A stretch of DNA of 64,000 nucleotides. It comes from Candidatus Gastranaerophilales bacterium. GTDB lineage: Bacteria > Cyanobacteriota > Vampirovibrionia > Gastranaerophilales > Gastranaerophilaceae. The notes under the pieces were generated by a model. The model was given only the letters and a program-made list of their open reading frames with translations. It did not search any database and was not told where the DNA came from. Position numbers and translations under genes: made by a program. Each line of letters opens with the position of its first letter. The first letter of the stretch is position 1. Of the stretch, positions 1 to 7,256 are shown piece after piece. The DNA lies in assembly GCA_944327225.1 (NCBI GenBank), contig CALVGZ010000007.1, positions 1 to 64,000 on the forward strand. The letters run 5' to 3'.

Positions 1-123
1 CTCTCGGGGGGTACGGACTACGCACTTGGCACGAGCTCAACGCTCCTGCCTGCGTGCTTCGCACACCTTTGCCCTCGCTCTCGCTCAACGTGTGCAGTCG
101 CACTGCGTTTCGCTCGGCTCGGG
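1..123. other. GC-rich segment with small hairpins, no gene recognised
   Basis: This stretch is far richer in G+C than the rest of the window, which is strongly AT-rich. It contains short inverted repeats, for example GTGC (54-57) with GCAC (61-64), and GCAGT (94-98) with ACTGC (102-106). It has no convincing reading frame, tRNA or rRNA signature. It could be part of a repeated element, the edge of an acquired segment, or the end of a feature lying left of the window. Its function is unknown. Confidence 0.4.
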
Positions 124-127
124 TACA

Positions 128-150
128 AAAAAAGCCCTGAAAATCAGGGC
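128..150 (-). terminator. Terminator-like hairpin
   Basis: The arms GCCCTGA (134-140) and TCAGGGC (144-150) form a 7 bp hairpin with a 3 nt loop. A-residues at 127-133 become a U-tract when read on the minus strand, so this would stop leftward transcription. No minus-strand gene is visible immediately to the right, so its role is unclear. Confidence 0.45.
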
Positions 151-269
151 ATAGCAATCAGAAGAGTTGAGGATTTACTTTATTAATATAATTATTTTTT
201 AACTGCATTTAATTAGATTTTGTGTTAATTTTAAATTAATAAAAAAGTTAACAAATTAAACGAGGCAAT

Positions 270-965
270 ATGAGAACTGACGGAAGAAAAAATAATGAGC
301 TAAGGCAAATTAAATTCACACACAACTTTACAAAACATTCCCCTGGATCAGTATTAACGGAATTTGGTGAAACCAAAGTGCTTATTTGTGCAAATTTCGA
401 AGATTCAATTCCAAAATGGATGGACAAAGATTCACCTGAAGGCTGGTTAACTGCAGAATATTCACTGCTGCCACAAAGCACAAATATAAGATGTCAAAGG
501 GAAAGAACAAAATTATCAGGAAGAACTCAAGAGATTCAAAGATTAATCGGGCGTTCTCTTCGCTCATGTCTTAATCTGGAGCTAATCAAAGGAAAAACTA
601 TCATAATTGACGCAGACGTTATACAAGCCGACGGTGGGACAAGAACTGCATCAATATGCGGTGCATTTCTTGCCGTATCTGACTTAATAAAATACCTTTT
701 AAAAGAAAATATTATAGAAAAAAACCCCATAATCGAACCCATAGGAGCAATATCTGCAGGCATAGTAAACAATCAAATTATGGTTGATTTGTGCTATGAA
801 GAAGATTCTTCAGCACAAGTAGATTCAAACATAGTTCTTACAAAATCAGGGAAAATTATTGAATTTCAAACAACAGCGGAAGGTCTGCCCTTTGAAAAAA
901 TACAACTGGACGAAATATACAATCTTGCAAAAATTTCTATAGACAAAATTATTAAAATGTACTAG
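270..965 (+). CDS. rph: Ribonuclease PH
   Basis: RNase PH is a phosphorolytic 3'-5' exoribonuclease that trims tRNA 3' ends using phosphate, working as a hexamer in the cytoplasm. The protein has 231 residues, close to the usual 238-240. Family signatures are visible: the MRTDGR start, GRTQEIQRLIGRSLR in the middle, DADVIQADGGTRTASICGA, and EFQTTAEG near the end. The ATG at 270 is preceded by GAGG at 262-265, a normal ribosome binding site. It stands upstream of an unknown small gene. In many bacteria rph sits near the Maf/HAM1 nucleotide-hygiene genes; here maf lies 9 kb away. Identification is firm. Confidence 0.95.
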   Translation: MRTDGRKNNELRQIKFTHNFTKHSPGSVLTEFGETKVLICANFEDSIPKWMDKDSPEGWLTAEYSLLPQSTNIRCQRERTKLSGRTQEIQRLIGRSLRSCLNLELIKGKTIIIDADVIQADGGTRTASICGAFLAVSDLIKYLLKENIIEKNPIIEPIGAISAGIVNNQIMVDLCYEEDSSAQVDSNIVLTKSGKIIEFQTTAEGLPFEKIQLDEIYNLAKISIDKIIKMY

Positions 966-1036
966 CAATTTTTATTTGAAATTTTACTTTATAAAATATA
1001 TCATTAAGATTTTTATAAATTTTGAGTAAAAATAAA

Positions 1037-1495
1037 ATGAAATTTCAAACAAAAAACCGTACATATTTCAAAAAAGATGAAATTGAAGATATACTTAATT
1101 TTTCAAAATTAGAAAACAAAAAATATTTATATCAAATTTTATCCATAAAAAACATATCAGCTTTTGATGCCGGCTACATAATGAATAAGCTCAGTTTAAA
1201 CGATGAAAAAATAAAAATTTTAAATTTAGCATTAAACAAATATGAAAATGACAGTGAAATAAATCAATCAGAAAGCTACAGTGATTTTTTATTCAGAATA
1301 GTAAGGAATATTGAAAAATTGGAAAAAAGAAATGTAAAATTTTTAAAAGAAATTTATAGCTGTAAAAATAATCTTGATAATTTAAAATTATTTGTAAATT
1401 TTCTTGTCGAAAAATCTGCAAACTTATTTGAAAATACAATGGAAAACCCTATAAACAAAGGTTTTATATTTTCAAAAATATATATAGATAACTAA
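1037..1495 (+). CDS. Hypothetical protein, Lys/Asn/Ile-rich
   Basis: This is a charged, probably helical soluble protein of about 152 residues with no motif I recognise, no signal peptide and no membrane segment. The frame is open with codon use like its neighbours. An in-frame TTG at 1022 would add five residues. Neither start has a clear ribosome binding site. TATAAA at 1014-1019 could be a -10 element giving a very short leader to the ATG at 1037. It lies 71 bp after rph and converges on the sigma factor gene, with a shared bidirectional terminator between them. The gene is likely real; the function is unknown. Confidence 0.6.
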   Translation: MKFQTKNRTYFKKDEIEDILNFSKLENKKYLYQILSIKNISAFDAGYIMNKLSLNDEKIKILNLALNKYENDSEINQSESYSDFLFRIVRNIEKLEKRNVKFLKEIYSCKNNLDNLKLFVNFLVEKSANLFENTMENPINKGFIFSKIYIDN

Positions 1496-1520
1496 AATCT
1501 TTTTTGCATTTAATAAAAAA

Positions 1521-1549
1521 GCGAAATTACTATATAATTTCGCTTTTAA
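1521..1549. terminator. Bidirectional terminator overlapping a gene end
   Basis: The arms GCGAAATT (1521-1528) and AATTTCGC (1536-1543) form an 8 bp hairpin flanked by A-residues on the left and T-residues on the right, so it can act for both converging genes. The last codons and stop (1530-1532) of the minus-strand sigma gene lie inside the hairpin. Confidence 0.75.
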
Positions 1550-2150
1550 TCAACTCATCTTTAATTTTATCCAAACCGGATTTAATAATTCTTGAAATTC
1601 TACTTGGAGAAATTGAAAACTCATCAGACAATTCATGAAGTTTTTTTTCTTTAAAAAACTTTGATTCTATCAATTCTCTTTCACGTTTTGGCAGAGTCAT
1701 CACAGCCTCTTTAATTCCCGAAGATAACATTGAAAACTCGCAATTTTCTTCCGGATTTTTTCTTACATCCTTAACTTCAAATGTACGTTCAGAATCAAGC
1801 ATCTCATCAGTTGATAAAATTGTTTTATAAATTGCTTCTCTTAATTCATTACTTTCATCTTCTGTTAAATTTTTGCTCTGGCGGACTCCATACCATTTAT
1901 ACCTGCTTCTTAATTCATTTCTGATTGCCCATTTAATCGCAGTCGAAATATAAGATTCATTATAAGAATTAAAATCAGATTGCGAACACAAAATACTTAC
2001 TGTTTGAAAACCAATATTGATGAGTTCTTCAAACTCTATTAAATATTGTACCCCCATTGACCTATATTCAACTTTGGCAATCTTATTAATAAGGTCACTA
2101 TACTGTCTTAAATTAATGTCTTTTAGTACTTTTTCTTTAATATTTTGCAT
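1530..2150 (-). CDS. Sigma-70 family RNA polymerase sigma factor (divergent)
   Basis: A 206-residue sigma factor. The N-terminal half resembles region 2 (FEELINIGFQTV, then a stretch ending AIKWAIRNELRSRYKW, which matches the DNA-melting and -10 recognition helices). The C-terminal half is region 4 with a helix-turn-helix (LPKRERELIESKFF, then LSDEFSISPSRISRIIKSGLDKIKDEL). Region 3 is replaced by an acidic linker. It is distinct from the RpoD (32641) and FliA-like (55313) proteins also present, so it is probably an alternative factor for a specific regulon. No anti-sigma gene is adjacent. The ATG lacks a strong ribosome binding site. The regulon cannot be told from sequence. Confidence 0.8.
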   Translation of the reverse strand: MQNIKEKVLKDINLRQYSDLINKIAKVEYRSMGVQYLIEFEELINIGFQTVSILCSQSDFNSYNESYISTAIKWAIRNELRSRYKWYGVRQSKNLTEDESNELREAIYKTILSTDEMLDSERTFEVKDVRKNPEENCEFSMLSSGIKEAVMTLPKRERELIESKFFKEKKLHELSDEFSISPSRISRIIKSGLDKIKDELIKSEII

Positions 2151-2314
2151 ATAATTTCAACCAGAGATGATATATTATCATGCTTTAATTTTTAAATAAA
2201 GCACAAACACTCAATTATTAACTTTTGTATACATAAATACTTACAAAACAAAAAAGAAAGCTAAAAATATAAATTGCCAAATAAAAATAAAATATGAAGT
2301 TTTATTAAAAAATA

Positions 2315-2342
2315 TTGACAATACTTATTGATATACTATTAT
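2315..2342 (+). promoter_or_regulatory. Promoter of rplJ-rplL
   Basis: TTGACA at 2315-2320 and TATTAT at 2337-2342 are separated by 16 bp, a near-consensus vegetative promoter. Transcription would start near 2348, at the beginning of the structured leader. The rest of the 2151-2314 gap is AT-rich and shows nothing else I can identify. Confidence 0.8.
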
Positions 2343-2347
2343 AAACG

Positions 2348-2504
2348 CAGTACCAAAGACAGTTGGTGACTTAAAGTCTTAATTTCCAACCCAGGTTCAA
2401 AAGTTTATCAAATATACTTCTTGAGCTGTTTTGCGTACTACACTCGCAAAACTTTTTTAATATCAAAAGTTTGCGAAGTCTAAAAGAAAGGAGAAATTCG
2501 CAAA
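2348..2504 (+). ncRNA. L10-type ribosomal protein leader with attenuator
   Basis: The RNA begins with a hairpin typical of L10 leaders: CCAAAGACAG, then GTTGG (2362-2366) pairing with CCAAC (2386-2390), with GAC/GTC inside. It is followed by GTTTTGCG (2428-2435) pairing with CGCAAAAC (2445-2452) and six T residues (2453-2458), an intrinsic terminator upstream of rplJ. A further pair, TTTGCGAA (2470-2477) with TTCGCAAA (2497-2504), encloses the ribosome binding site AGGAG (2489-2493). L10 leaders are known to be bound by the L10-L12 complex and to give feedback control. The alternative pairings here are read from the sequence; the mechanism is inferred. Confidence 0.8.
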
Positions 2505-2506
2505 TA

Positions 2507-3028
2507 ATGGCAACTAAACAATTTAAAAACGAAAAAATCGAATATTACAAAAAACAATTCGAAAACGCTAAAGTTGCTGTTGTAACAGACTACCGAGGAT
2601 TGTCCGTTGAAGAAATCACAGAACTCAGACGCGGACTTCAAAAAGAGCAAGCAGACCTTACAGTAACAAAAAATACTTTATTTAAAGTTGCATCAAAAGG
2701 CTCAAATTTTGAAGTAATTGAAGAATTAATGCAAGGCCCTACTGCAGTCGCTTTCGGATACGGTGATGAAGTTGCAGCCGCAAAAATCTTAGCAAAATTT
2801 ATCAAAGAAAACAAGAAAGGTGAAATTTTAGGTGCAGTTCTTGATGGCAAGGTACTGTCAAAAGAAGAAGCGACAAAACTTGCTTCTATGCCGTCTAAAG
2901 AAGAACTATACGCAAAAATTCTCGGCTCAGTCAATTCTCCTGCAAGCGGCTTAGTATACTCTATAAATGGAGTTATGTCAGCACTTGTCAGAGCAATTGA
3001 TGCGGTAAGACAACAAAAATCAGCATAA
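2507..3028 (+). CDS. rplJ: 50S ribosomal protein L10
   Basis: L10 forms the base of the ribosomal stalk and carries L7/L12 dimers. The protein has 173 residues. It shows the family features VVTDYRGLSVEEITELRRGL and VTKNTLFKVA near the N-terminus, and the C-terminal helix that binds L12 (NGVMSALVRAIDAVRQQK). The start is the ATG at 2507, placed by AGGAG at 2489-2493; an in-frame TTG at 2471 lies inside the leader structure and is not used. It is followed 29 bp later by rplL. rplK and rplA are not upstream, so the usual larger cluster is broken here. Regulation is by the leader at 2348-2504. Confidence 0.96.
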   Translation: MATKQFKNEKIEYYKKQFENAKVAVVTDYRGLSVEEITELRRGLQKEQADLTVTKNTLFKVASKGSNFEVIEELMQGPTAVAFGYGDEVAAAKILAKFIKENKKGEILGAVLDGKVLSKEEATKLASMPSKEELYAKILGSVNSPASGLVYSINGVMSALVRAIDAVRQQKSA

Positions 3029-3057
3029 AATATTAAATTAAGAAAGGTAATAATAAA

Positions 3058-3435
3058 ATGAGTAATGTAGAAACTATTTTAGAATCAATTGAAAAATTAA
3101 CATTATTAGAAGCAGCAGAACTAGTTAAAGCTATGGAAGAAAAATTCGGTGTATCCGCTGCTGCTCCTGTTGCAGTTGCTGCCGCTCCGGCTGCGGGTGC
3201 TGCTGAAGCTGCTAGTGAAGCTCCTTCCGAAGTAAATGTTATCTTAGCTTCTGCCGGTGCTAACAAGATTCCGGTACTTAAATTAGTTCGTGAAATCACA
3301 GGTCTAGGCTTAAAAGAAGCAAAAGATTTAGTTGACGGAGCTCCAAAACCGTTAAAAGAAGGTGTAAAACCTGAAGAAGCTAAAGAAATTAAAGCTAAAT
3401 TAGAAGAAGCAGGAGCTACAGTTGAAATCAAATAA
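3058..3435 (+). CDS. rplL: 50S ribosomal protein L7/L12
   Basis: L7/L12 is the mobile stalk protein that recruits translational GTPases. It has 125 residues. Its layout is an N-terminal dimerisation helix ([28 protein letters not shown]), an Ala/Pro/Gly hinge at about 33-58, and a C-terminal factor-binding domain ([29 protein letters not shown]). It is translated from an ATG with AGAAAGG just upstream. It is the last gene of the rplJ-rplL unit and is closed by a strong terminator. Confidence 0.97.
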   Translation: MSNVETILESIEKLTLLEAAELVKAMEEKFGVSAAAPVAVAAAPAAGAAEAASEAPSEVNVILASAGANKIPVLKLVREITGLGLKEAKDLVDGAPKPLKEGVKPEEAKEIKAKLEEAGATVEIK

Positions 3436-3452
3436 TTGATTTTACAAAGTTT

Positions 3453-3485
3453 AAAAAAGACTGTGTTTTATGCACAGTCTTTTTT
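3453..3485 (+). terminator. Terminator of rplJ-rplL
   Basis: The arms AGACTGTG (3458-3465) and CACAGTCT (3473-3480) form a perfect 8 bp stem with a 7 nt loop, followed by a T-run to 3485. Six A residues precede the stem, so it could also act leftward. Confidence 0.88.
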
Positions 3486-3493
3486 ATTTATTG

Positions 3494-3499
3494 TATAAT
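3494..3499 (+). promoter_or_regulatory. -10 element of a probable leaderless transcript
   Basis: TATAAT lies exactly 6 nt before the ATG at 3506, with no room for a ribosome binding site. Transcription from this box would begin at or next to the start codon. The same spacing recurs at other genes in this window. Confidence 0.6.
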
Positions 3500-3505
3500 T
3501 TAGAT

Positions 3506-4666
3506 ATGAAAAATAATGATAAAAAAATAAAAGTAGCTTTTCCACATATGGGAACAATATATGTGGCTTGGGAAATGGCACTAAAAACAATGGGAATAGA
3601 ACCATATATACCGCCATACACCAGTAAAAAAACATTATCTCTCGGCACCAAAAATTCACCTGAAGCAATTTGCTTACCTTACAAATTAATTTTAGGTAAT
3701 TTTATAGAAGCAATAGAAGGCGGAGCCGACTATGTTTCAATGATTACATCACCGGGAATTTGCAGGCTCGGAGAATACGGAAGAAATATTGAGCAAGTAT
3801 TAAAAGAAATGGGCTACAAAACTAATTATATAGAATTAAGTCTTTATGACGGTTTTAAGGGCATGATTGATTATCTTGTCAGATTAAGCGGATCAAAAAA
3901 TTATTTTAAAATTTTTCATGCCATCTATCTTGCAGTAAGAACTGTTTTTGCGGTTGACGAACTTCAAAATTTTCTTTCTTATCACAGAGCAAGAGAAATA
4001 AATAAAGGAGATAGCGAAAAAGCCTTTAACAAAGCAATTAAATTAATAAGAGAATCAAGAAATGCTATAGAACTATCAAAAGCATTGAAAAAAGGTTTAA
4101 GCTTAATTTCAAATGTAGAAATAGACAAAAACAGAGACATTTTACATGTTGACCTAACCGGTGAAATTTATATCGTTAATGATGAATTTTCCAATCAAAA
4201 CATGGAAAGAGAACTGGGTGCTATGGGTGTTCAAGTCAGACGTTCTCTGACCGTATCATCATTTTTAAAAGATGCTATTATTCCAAAATTATTTAAAAAA
4301 GGTGAAACCCACCTTGAGCGTGCATACAGACTAGCAAAACCATACCTAATAAGGGACATCGGTGGAGATGCACTTGAATGTATCTCAGATGTATTATACG
4401 CAAAAGAAAGAAATATAGACGGTTTAATACATGTCTCTCCATTTACTTGCATGCCCGAAATTATGAGCCAAAATATATTTCCAAAAATGAGAGAAGATGT
4501 AAACCTACCAATTTTAACACTCATAATGGATGAACAAACCGGAAAAGCAGGATATATCACAAGATTAGAAGCCTTTGTTGATTTAATGAGAAGAAAAAAA
4601 ATGAAATCAAAAATCAACAATAATAAAATGAACACAACCGAAGAAAAAACTGCCCAAAAAGTATAA
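3506..4666 (+). CDS. 2-hydroxyacyl-CoA dehydratase/CoA-protein-activase-like protein (COG3581-like)
   Basis: A 386-residue protein resembling the activase-related family of (R)-2-hydroxyacyl-CoA dehydratases. Visible signatures are FPHMGTIYVAWEM at the N-terminus, SPEAICLPYKLILGNFIEA, GADYVSMITSPGICRLGEYG, SPFTCMPEIM, and TGKAGYITRLEAFVDLM near the end. Conserved cysteines in CLPYK, GICR and FTCMPE are candidate iron-sulfur ligands. No partner BadF-type ATPase or dehydratase subunit is next to it, so the exact reaction is unknown. The start is the ATG at 3506; the open frame extends upstream into the rplL terminator (to 3470) but that part is implausible. The C-terminal tail is Lys/Asn-rich and probably disordered. 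Confidence 0.75.
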   Translation: MKNNDKKIKVAFPHMGTIYVAWEMALKTMGIEPYIPPYTSKKTLSLGTKNSPEAICLPYKLILGNFIEAIEGGADYVSMITSPGICRLGEYGRNIEQVLKEMGYKTNYIELSLYDGFKGMIDYLVRLSGSKNYFKIFHAIYLAVRTVFAVDELQNFLSYHRAREINKGDSEKAFNKAIKLIRESRNAIELSKALKKGLSLISNVEIDKNRDILHVDLTGEIYIVNDEFSNQNMERELGAMGVQVRRSLTVSSFLKDAIIPKLFKKGETHLERAYRLAKPYLIRDIGGDALECISDVLYAKERNIDGLIHVSPFTCMPEIMSQNIFPKMREDVNLPILTLIMDEQTGKAGYITRLEAFVDLMRRKKMKSKINNNKMNTTEEKTAQKV

Positions 4667-4695
4667 TTGGAAAAAAACTGTCAACATGCTATAAT
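4667..4695 (+). promoter_or_regulatory. Promoter of the peptide ABC ATPase gene
   Basis: TTGGAA (4667-4672) and TATAAT (4690-4695) are separated by 17 bp, and TGC precedes the -10 (extended -10). An AGGGGA ribosome binding site follows at 4707-4712. Confidence 0.65.
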
Positions 4696-4717
4696 TCCAC
4701 ATAACTAGGGGATAATT

Positions 4718-5665
4718 GTGGATAAAATTTTAAAAGTTAAAAATCTAAGTGCCGGATTTTATATAGAAGACAGTTTTTATTTTGCACTGAACGATATAAA
4801 TCTGGAATTTGAAAAAGGTAAAATTCACGCAATTGCAGGTGAATCCGGTTGTGGGAAATCAGTTTTTATAAATACAATTTTAAAACTTTTGCCTAAAAAT
4901 TCAGAAATAACCTCTGGTGAAATATTTTTTGAAAACAAAAATTTATTAGAAGTTAAAAAAAATGATTTTAATAAAATTAGAGGCACAAAAATAGCACTCA
5001 TACCGCAAGACCCTTTTATGTCCTTAAACCCTTTATACAAAATAGAAAATCAGTTGCTTGAAGTTAATTCACTAAAAAGTAAAAGCAAAGAAGAAGCAAA
5101 GAAAATTATTCTTAAAGCACTTGAAGAAGTTAAAATTCAAAATATAGAAAATGTTTTAAAATCATATCCTCATGAATTATCAGGGGGGATGAAACAAAGA
5201 ATTATTATTGCCATGGCACTAATTTCGGATGCTACTCTTATACTTGCAGATGAACCCACAACAGCACTTGATGTAAGTGTTTCAAATTCAATTTTAAATT
5301 TATTAACAGAATTAAAAAATAAAGGCAAAACTATTATTTTAATTACTCATGATTTATCTATTGTATACAACTACTGTGATACGGCAACAATAATGTACCT
5401 TGGAGACATTGTAGAAAGTTCAAATGCAAAAGAACTTTTTAAAAATCCAAAACATCCCTACACAAAAGCCTTAATTGAAGCACTGCCAACCCTAAGAGGA
5501 AAGAAATTAAAAAACATAAAAGGACAAATTTCACCGATAACAAACACAATAAGCGGATGCAAATTTAACCCCAGATGCGAATATAAAAAAAATATATGTA
5601 CAATTAACAAACCAAAATTAAAAAAATGTGGATATAGCGAAGTTGCCTGTTACTTATATAAATAA
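4718..5665 (+). CDS. Oligopeptide/dipeptide ABC transporter ATP-binding protein
   Basis: A cytoplasmic ATPase of the OppD/DppD family that would power import of peptides or nickel. It has 315 residues with Walker A GESGCGKS (41-48), a Q-loop, signature LSGGMKQR, Walker B LILADEPTTALD and a switch His in ITHD. After the nucleotide-binding core comes the oligopeptide-transporter C-terminal domain with the cysteine cluster GCKFNPRCEYKKNIC and a final VACYLYK. The GTG start is fixed by AGGGGA 6 nt upstream. It is orphaned: no permease, binding protein or second ATPase is adjacent, so its partners must be elsewhere. The substrate is not predictable. Confidence 0.88.
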   Translation: MDKILKVKNLSAGFYIEDSFYFALNDINLEFEKGKIHAIAGESGCGKSVFINTILKLLPKNSEITSGEIFFENKNLLEVKKNDFNKIRGTKIALIPQDPFMSLNPLYKIENQLLEVNSLKSKSKEEAKKIILKALEEVKIQNIENVLKSYPHELSGGMKQRIIIAMALISDATLILADEPTTALDVSVSNSILNLLTELKNKGKTIILITHDLSIVYNYCDTATIMYLGDIVESSNAKELFKNPKHPYTKALIEALPTLRGKKLKNIKGQISPITNTISGCKFNPRCEYKKNICTINKPKLKKCGYSEVACYLYK

Positions 5666-5694
5666 TTGCAAACAACAATATTAAATGCTAAAAT
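5666..5694 (+). promoter_or_regulatory. Promoter of the SecA-like operon
   Basis: TTGCAA (5666-5671) and TAAAAT (5689-5694), 17 bp apart, with TGC just before the -10 box (extended -10). It starts directly after the stop codon of the preceding gene, so the SecA-like gene and the twin genes after it form their own unit. Confidence 0.6.
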
Positions 5695-5749
5695 TTTACT
5701 AATAAAACACAAAAAATAAATAAAAGCTGTGTTAGTGGGTAATAATAAT

Positions 5750-7243
5750 ATGAATGAAAATTACAAATCTTCATCAGATAAAGGTTTAGTAAATTATTTT
5801 GAAGATATAAATTTATCAAATATTGATAATAATCTGTCAAATTTTATTTCAATTATATCCGAAAGCATGAAAAGAACAATTGATAATGAAATATCAAACT
5901 ACGATATAGAATTATTTAACAAATTTATAGATAAAAAAAGTTTAAATATAGAAAATAACTATAAAGCAATATATGCTTTTGCTTTATATAGCATCTATCA
6001 AAAAAAGAAAAACCACAAACTTCATGTTATATACATTAATAAATTTTTATTATCGGATTTTTACGAAAAATTAAAACCTCTATATGATTTTCTTAACATA
6101 AAAGCAGAAATTAACCTAAACTATGATGATATGATTGAAGACAAAAACAACATAAAAACAAAAACGGAAATATATAAAGGGGATATTATTTTTGCAAATC
6201 TGGAAGAATTTTTACATGACTATGTAGTAAATATAGATATAGATAAAATTTCAGACAGAATTGATTTTAATTTTGATACAGCTTTCATTTTTGATATAGA
6301 CAATGTATTATATGACAGATACGAACATACATTTAAAATAAACGGTTATAATCTCAAAAGAAACGAACTAAAATTAAAAGACTTCTTTAAAAAATACAAA
6401 ACAATTCTTGGAGTTTCACCAGGTCTATTTTTTGAAAAATTATCACAAGCAAGAAAATATGATTTAAAAATAGAAAATCTTCCAGACAAAAATAAATTAT
6501 TGGAAAAAAATAAAGAAATTAAAAATCTATATTTTGTAAATAAACAAGAAAAAATTAAAAATATAGTACAAATCACAAAAGAATTGTCAGCCAAAAATAA
6601 AACAATAATAATAGATGCTAATGATGATTACGACTTAGAACTTTTAAAAAAATATCTAAATAATAACAAAATTAAATATGATATAATCAATAACTTTAAA
6701 ATTTCTAATAAAAAAATAATTGCACAGATGTTAATCGAAAAAAAAGTAACAATTCTTGCAAACCTAACTGACATATATATAAAACCAAAACTTGGCGGAG
6801 ATTATGAATATCTGGCTAAAATCAAAACATCTTCATACGGCATAGAACAAAATACAAACTTCTACAGAGAAAAATATAAATCAGAACTAAAAAAACAAAA
6901 AGAAAAAGCCGAACTAACCAAACAAAACATAATCAAAAATAATTCAATATATTTATTTTTTACTTCTAAATATCTGGAAATTAAAAACGAATATTTAACA
7001 ATCAACAACTATAGAGAATACATACAAAACGAAAATATCACAATATATAATTGCCCTGAAGATGAATTATATAAAAAATTTCACCTAAATAATCTTTCAA
7101 TTCTGCATTCATCTATGGATGAAAAAAATGAAAGTTTATTTAAAATTATAAATTTATACACTTTTTATTTAAGAAAATTTCTATTAAAAAAAATTATTAT
7201 GGAAAAACACAAATATCTAGAATATACTGTTAGTGACAATTAA
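5750..7243 (+). CDS. Degenerate SecA-like protein (pseudo-ATPase)
   Basis: About 497 residues that follow the order of SecA motor-domain landmarks while losing the catalytic ones. SecA pattern: IYAFALYSIYQ then HVIYINKFLLSDFYEKLKPLYDFLNI (after motif I), GDIIFANLEEFLHDYV (the TNNEFGFDYL region), FIFDIDNVLYDRYEH (the DEVDSILIDEAR region), a stretch like the linker into the second motor domain, and VTILANLTDIYIKPKLGG (the TNMAGRGTDIKLGG region). Walker A is absent (IENNYK in place of GEGKT), Walker B has DIDN for DEVD, and the arginine finger is lost. It is much shorter than SecA (800-900). The frame is intact, so it looks like a repurposed non-ATPase rather than a decaying gene. GTG at 5729 is an alternative start. 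Confidence 0.6.
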   Translation: MNENYKSSSDKGLVNYFEDINLSNIDNNLSNFISIISESMKRTIDNEISNYDIELFNKFIDKKSLNIENNYKAIYAFALYSIYQKKKNHKLHVIYINKFLLSDFYEKLKPLYDFLNIKAEINLNYDDMIEDKNNIKTKTEIYKGDIIFANLEEFLHDYVVNIDIDKISDRIDFNFDTAFIFDIDNVLYDRYEHTFKINGYNLKRNELKLKDFFKKYKTILGVSPGLFFEKLSQARKYDLKIENLPDKNKLLEKNKEIKNLYFVNKQEKIKNIVQITKELSAKNKTIIIDANDDYDLELLKKYLNNNKIKYDIINNFKISNKKIIAQMLIEKKVTILANLTDIYIKPKLGGDYEYLAKIKTSSYGIEQNTNFYREKYKSELKKQKEKAELTKQNIIKNNSIYLFFTSKYLEIKNEYLTINNYREYIQNENITIYNCPEDELYKKFHLNNLSILHSSMDEKNESLFKIINLYTFYLRKFLLKKIIMEKHKYLEYTVSDN

Positions 7244-7256
7244 TAAGAGAATAATG

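Noticed and set aside
1-123. tRNA or rRNA in the GC-rich start
   Set aside because: No cloverleaf, T-loop sequence or rRNA signature was seen.
2471-2506. Longer N-terminus for L10 from a TTG
   Set aside because: It lies in the leader and contains the ribosome binding site for the ATG at 2507.
3097-3303. Alternative genes on the opposite strand of the ribosomal protein genes
   Set aside because: Long Ala/Ser-rich open frames on the other strand are codon shadows of rplL and are not supported by start sites or family matches.
3470-3505. Upstream extension of the CoA-activase-like gene
   Set aside because: It would begin inside the rplL terminator and cross the -10 box; the family start and the promoter spacing point to 3506.
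5729-7243. SecA-like gene as a decaying pseudogene
   Set aside because: The frame is complete over about 500 codons without stops or frameshifts, which is unlike simple decay, although some loss of selection cannot be excluded.
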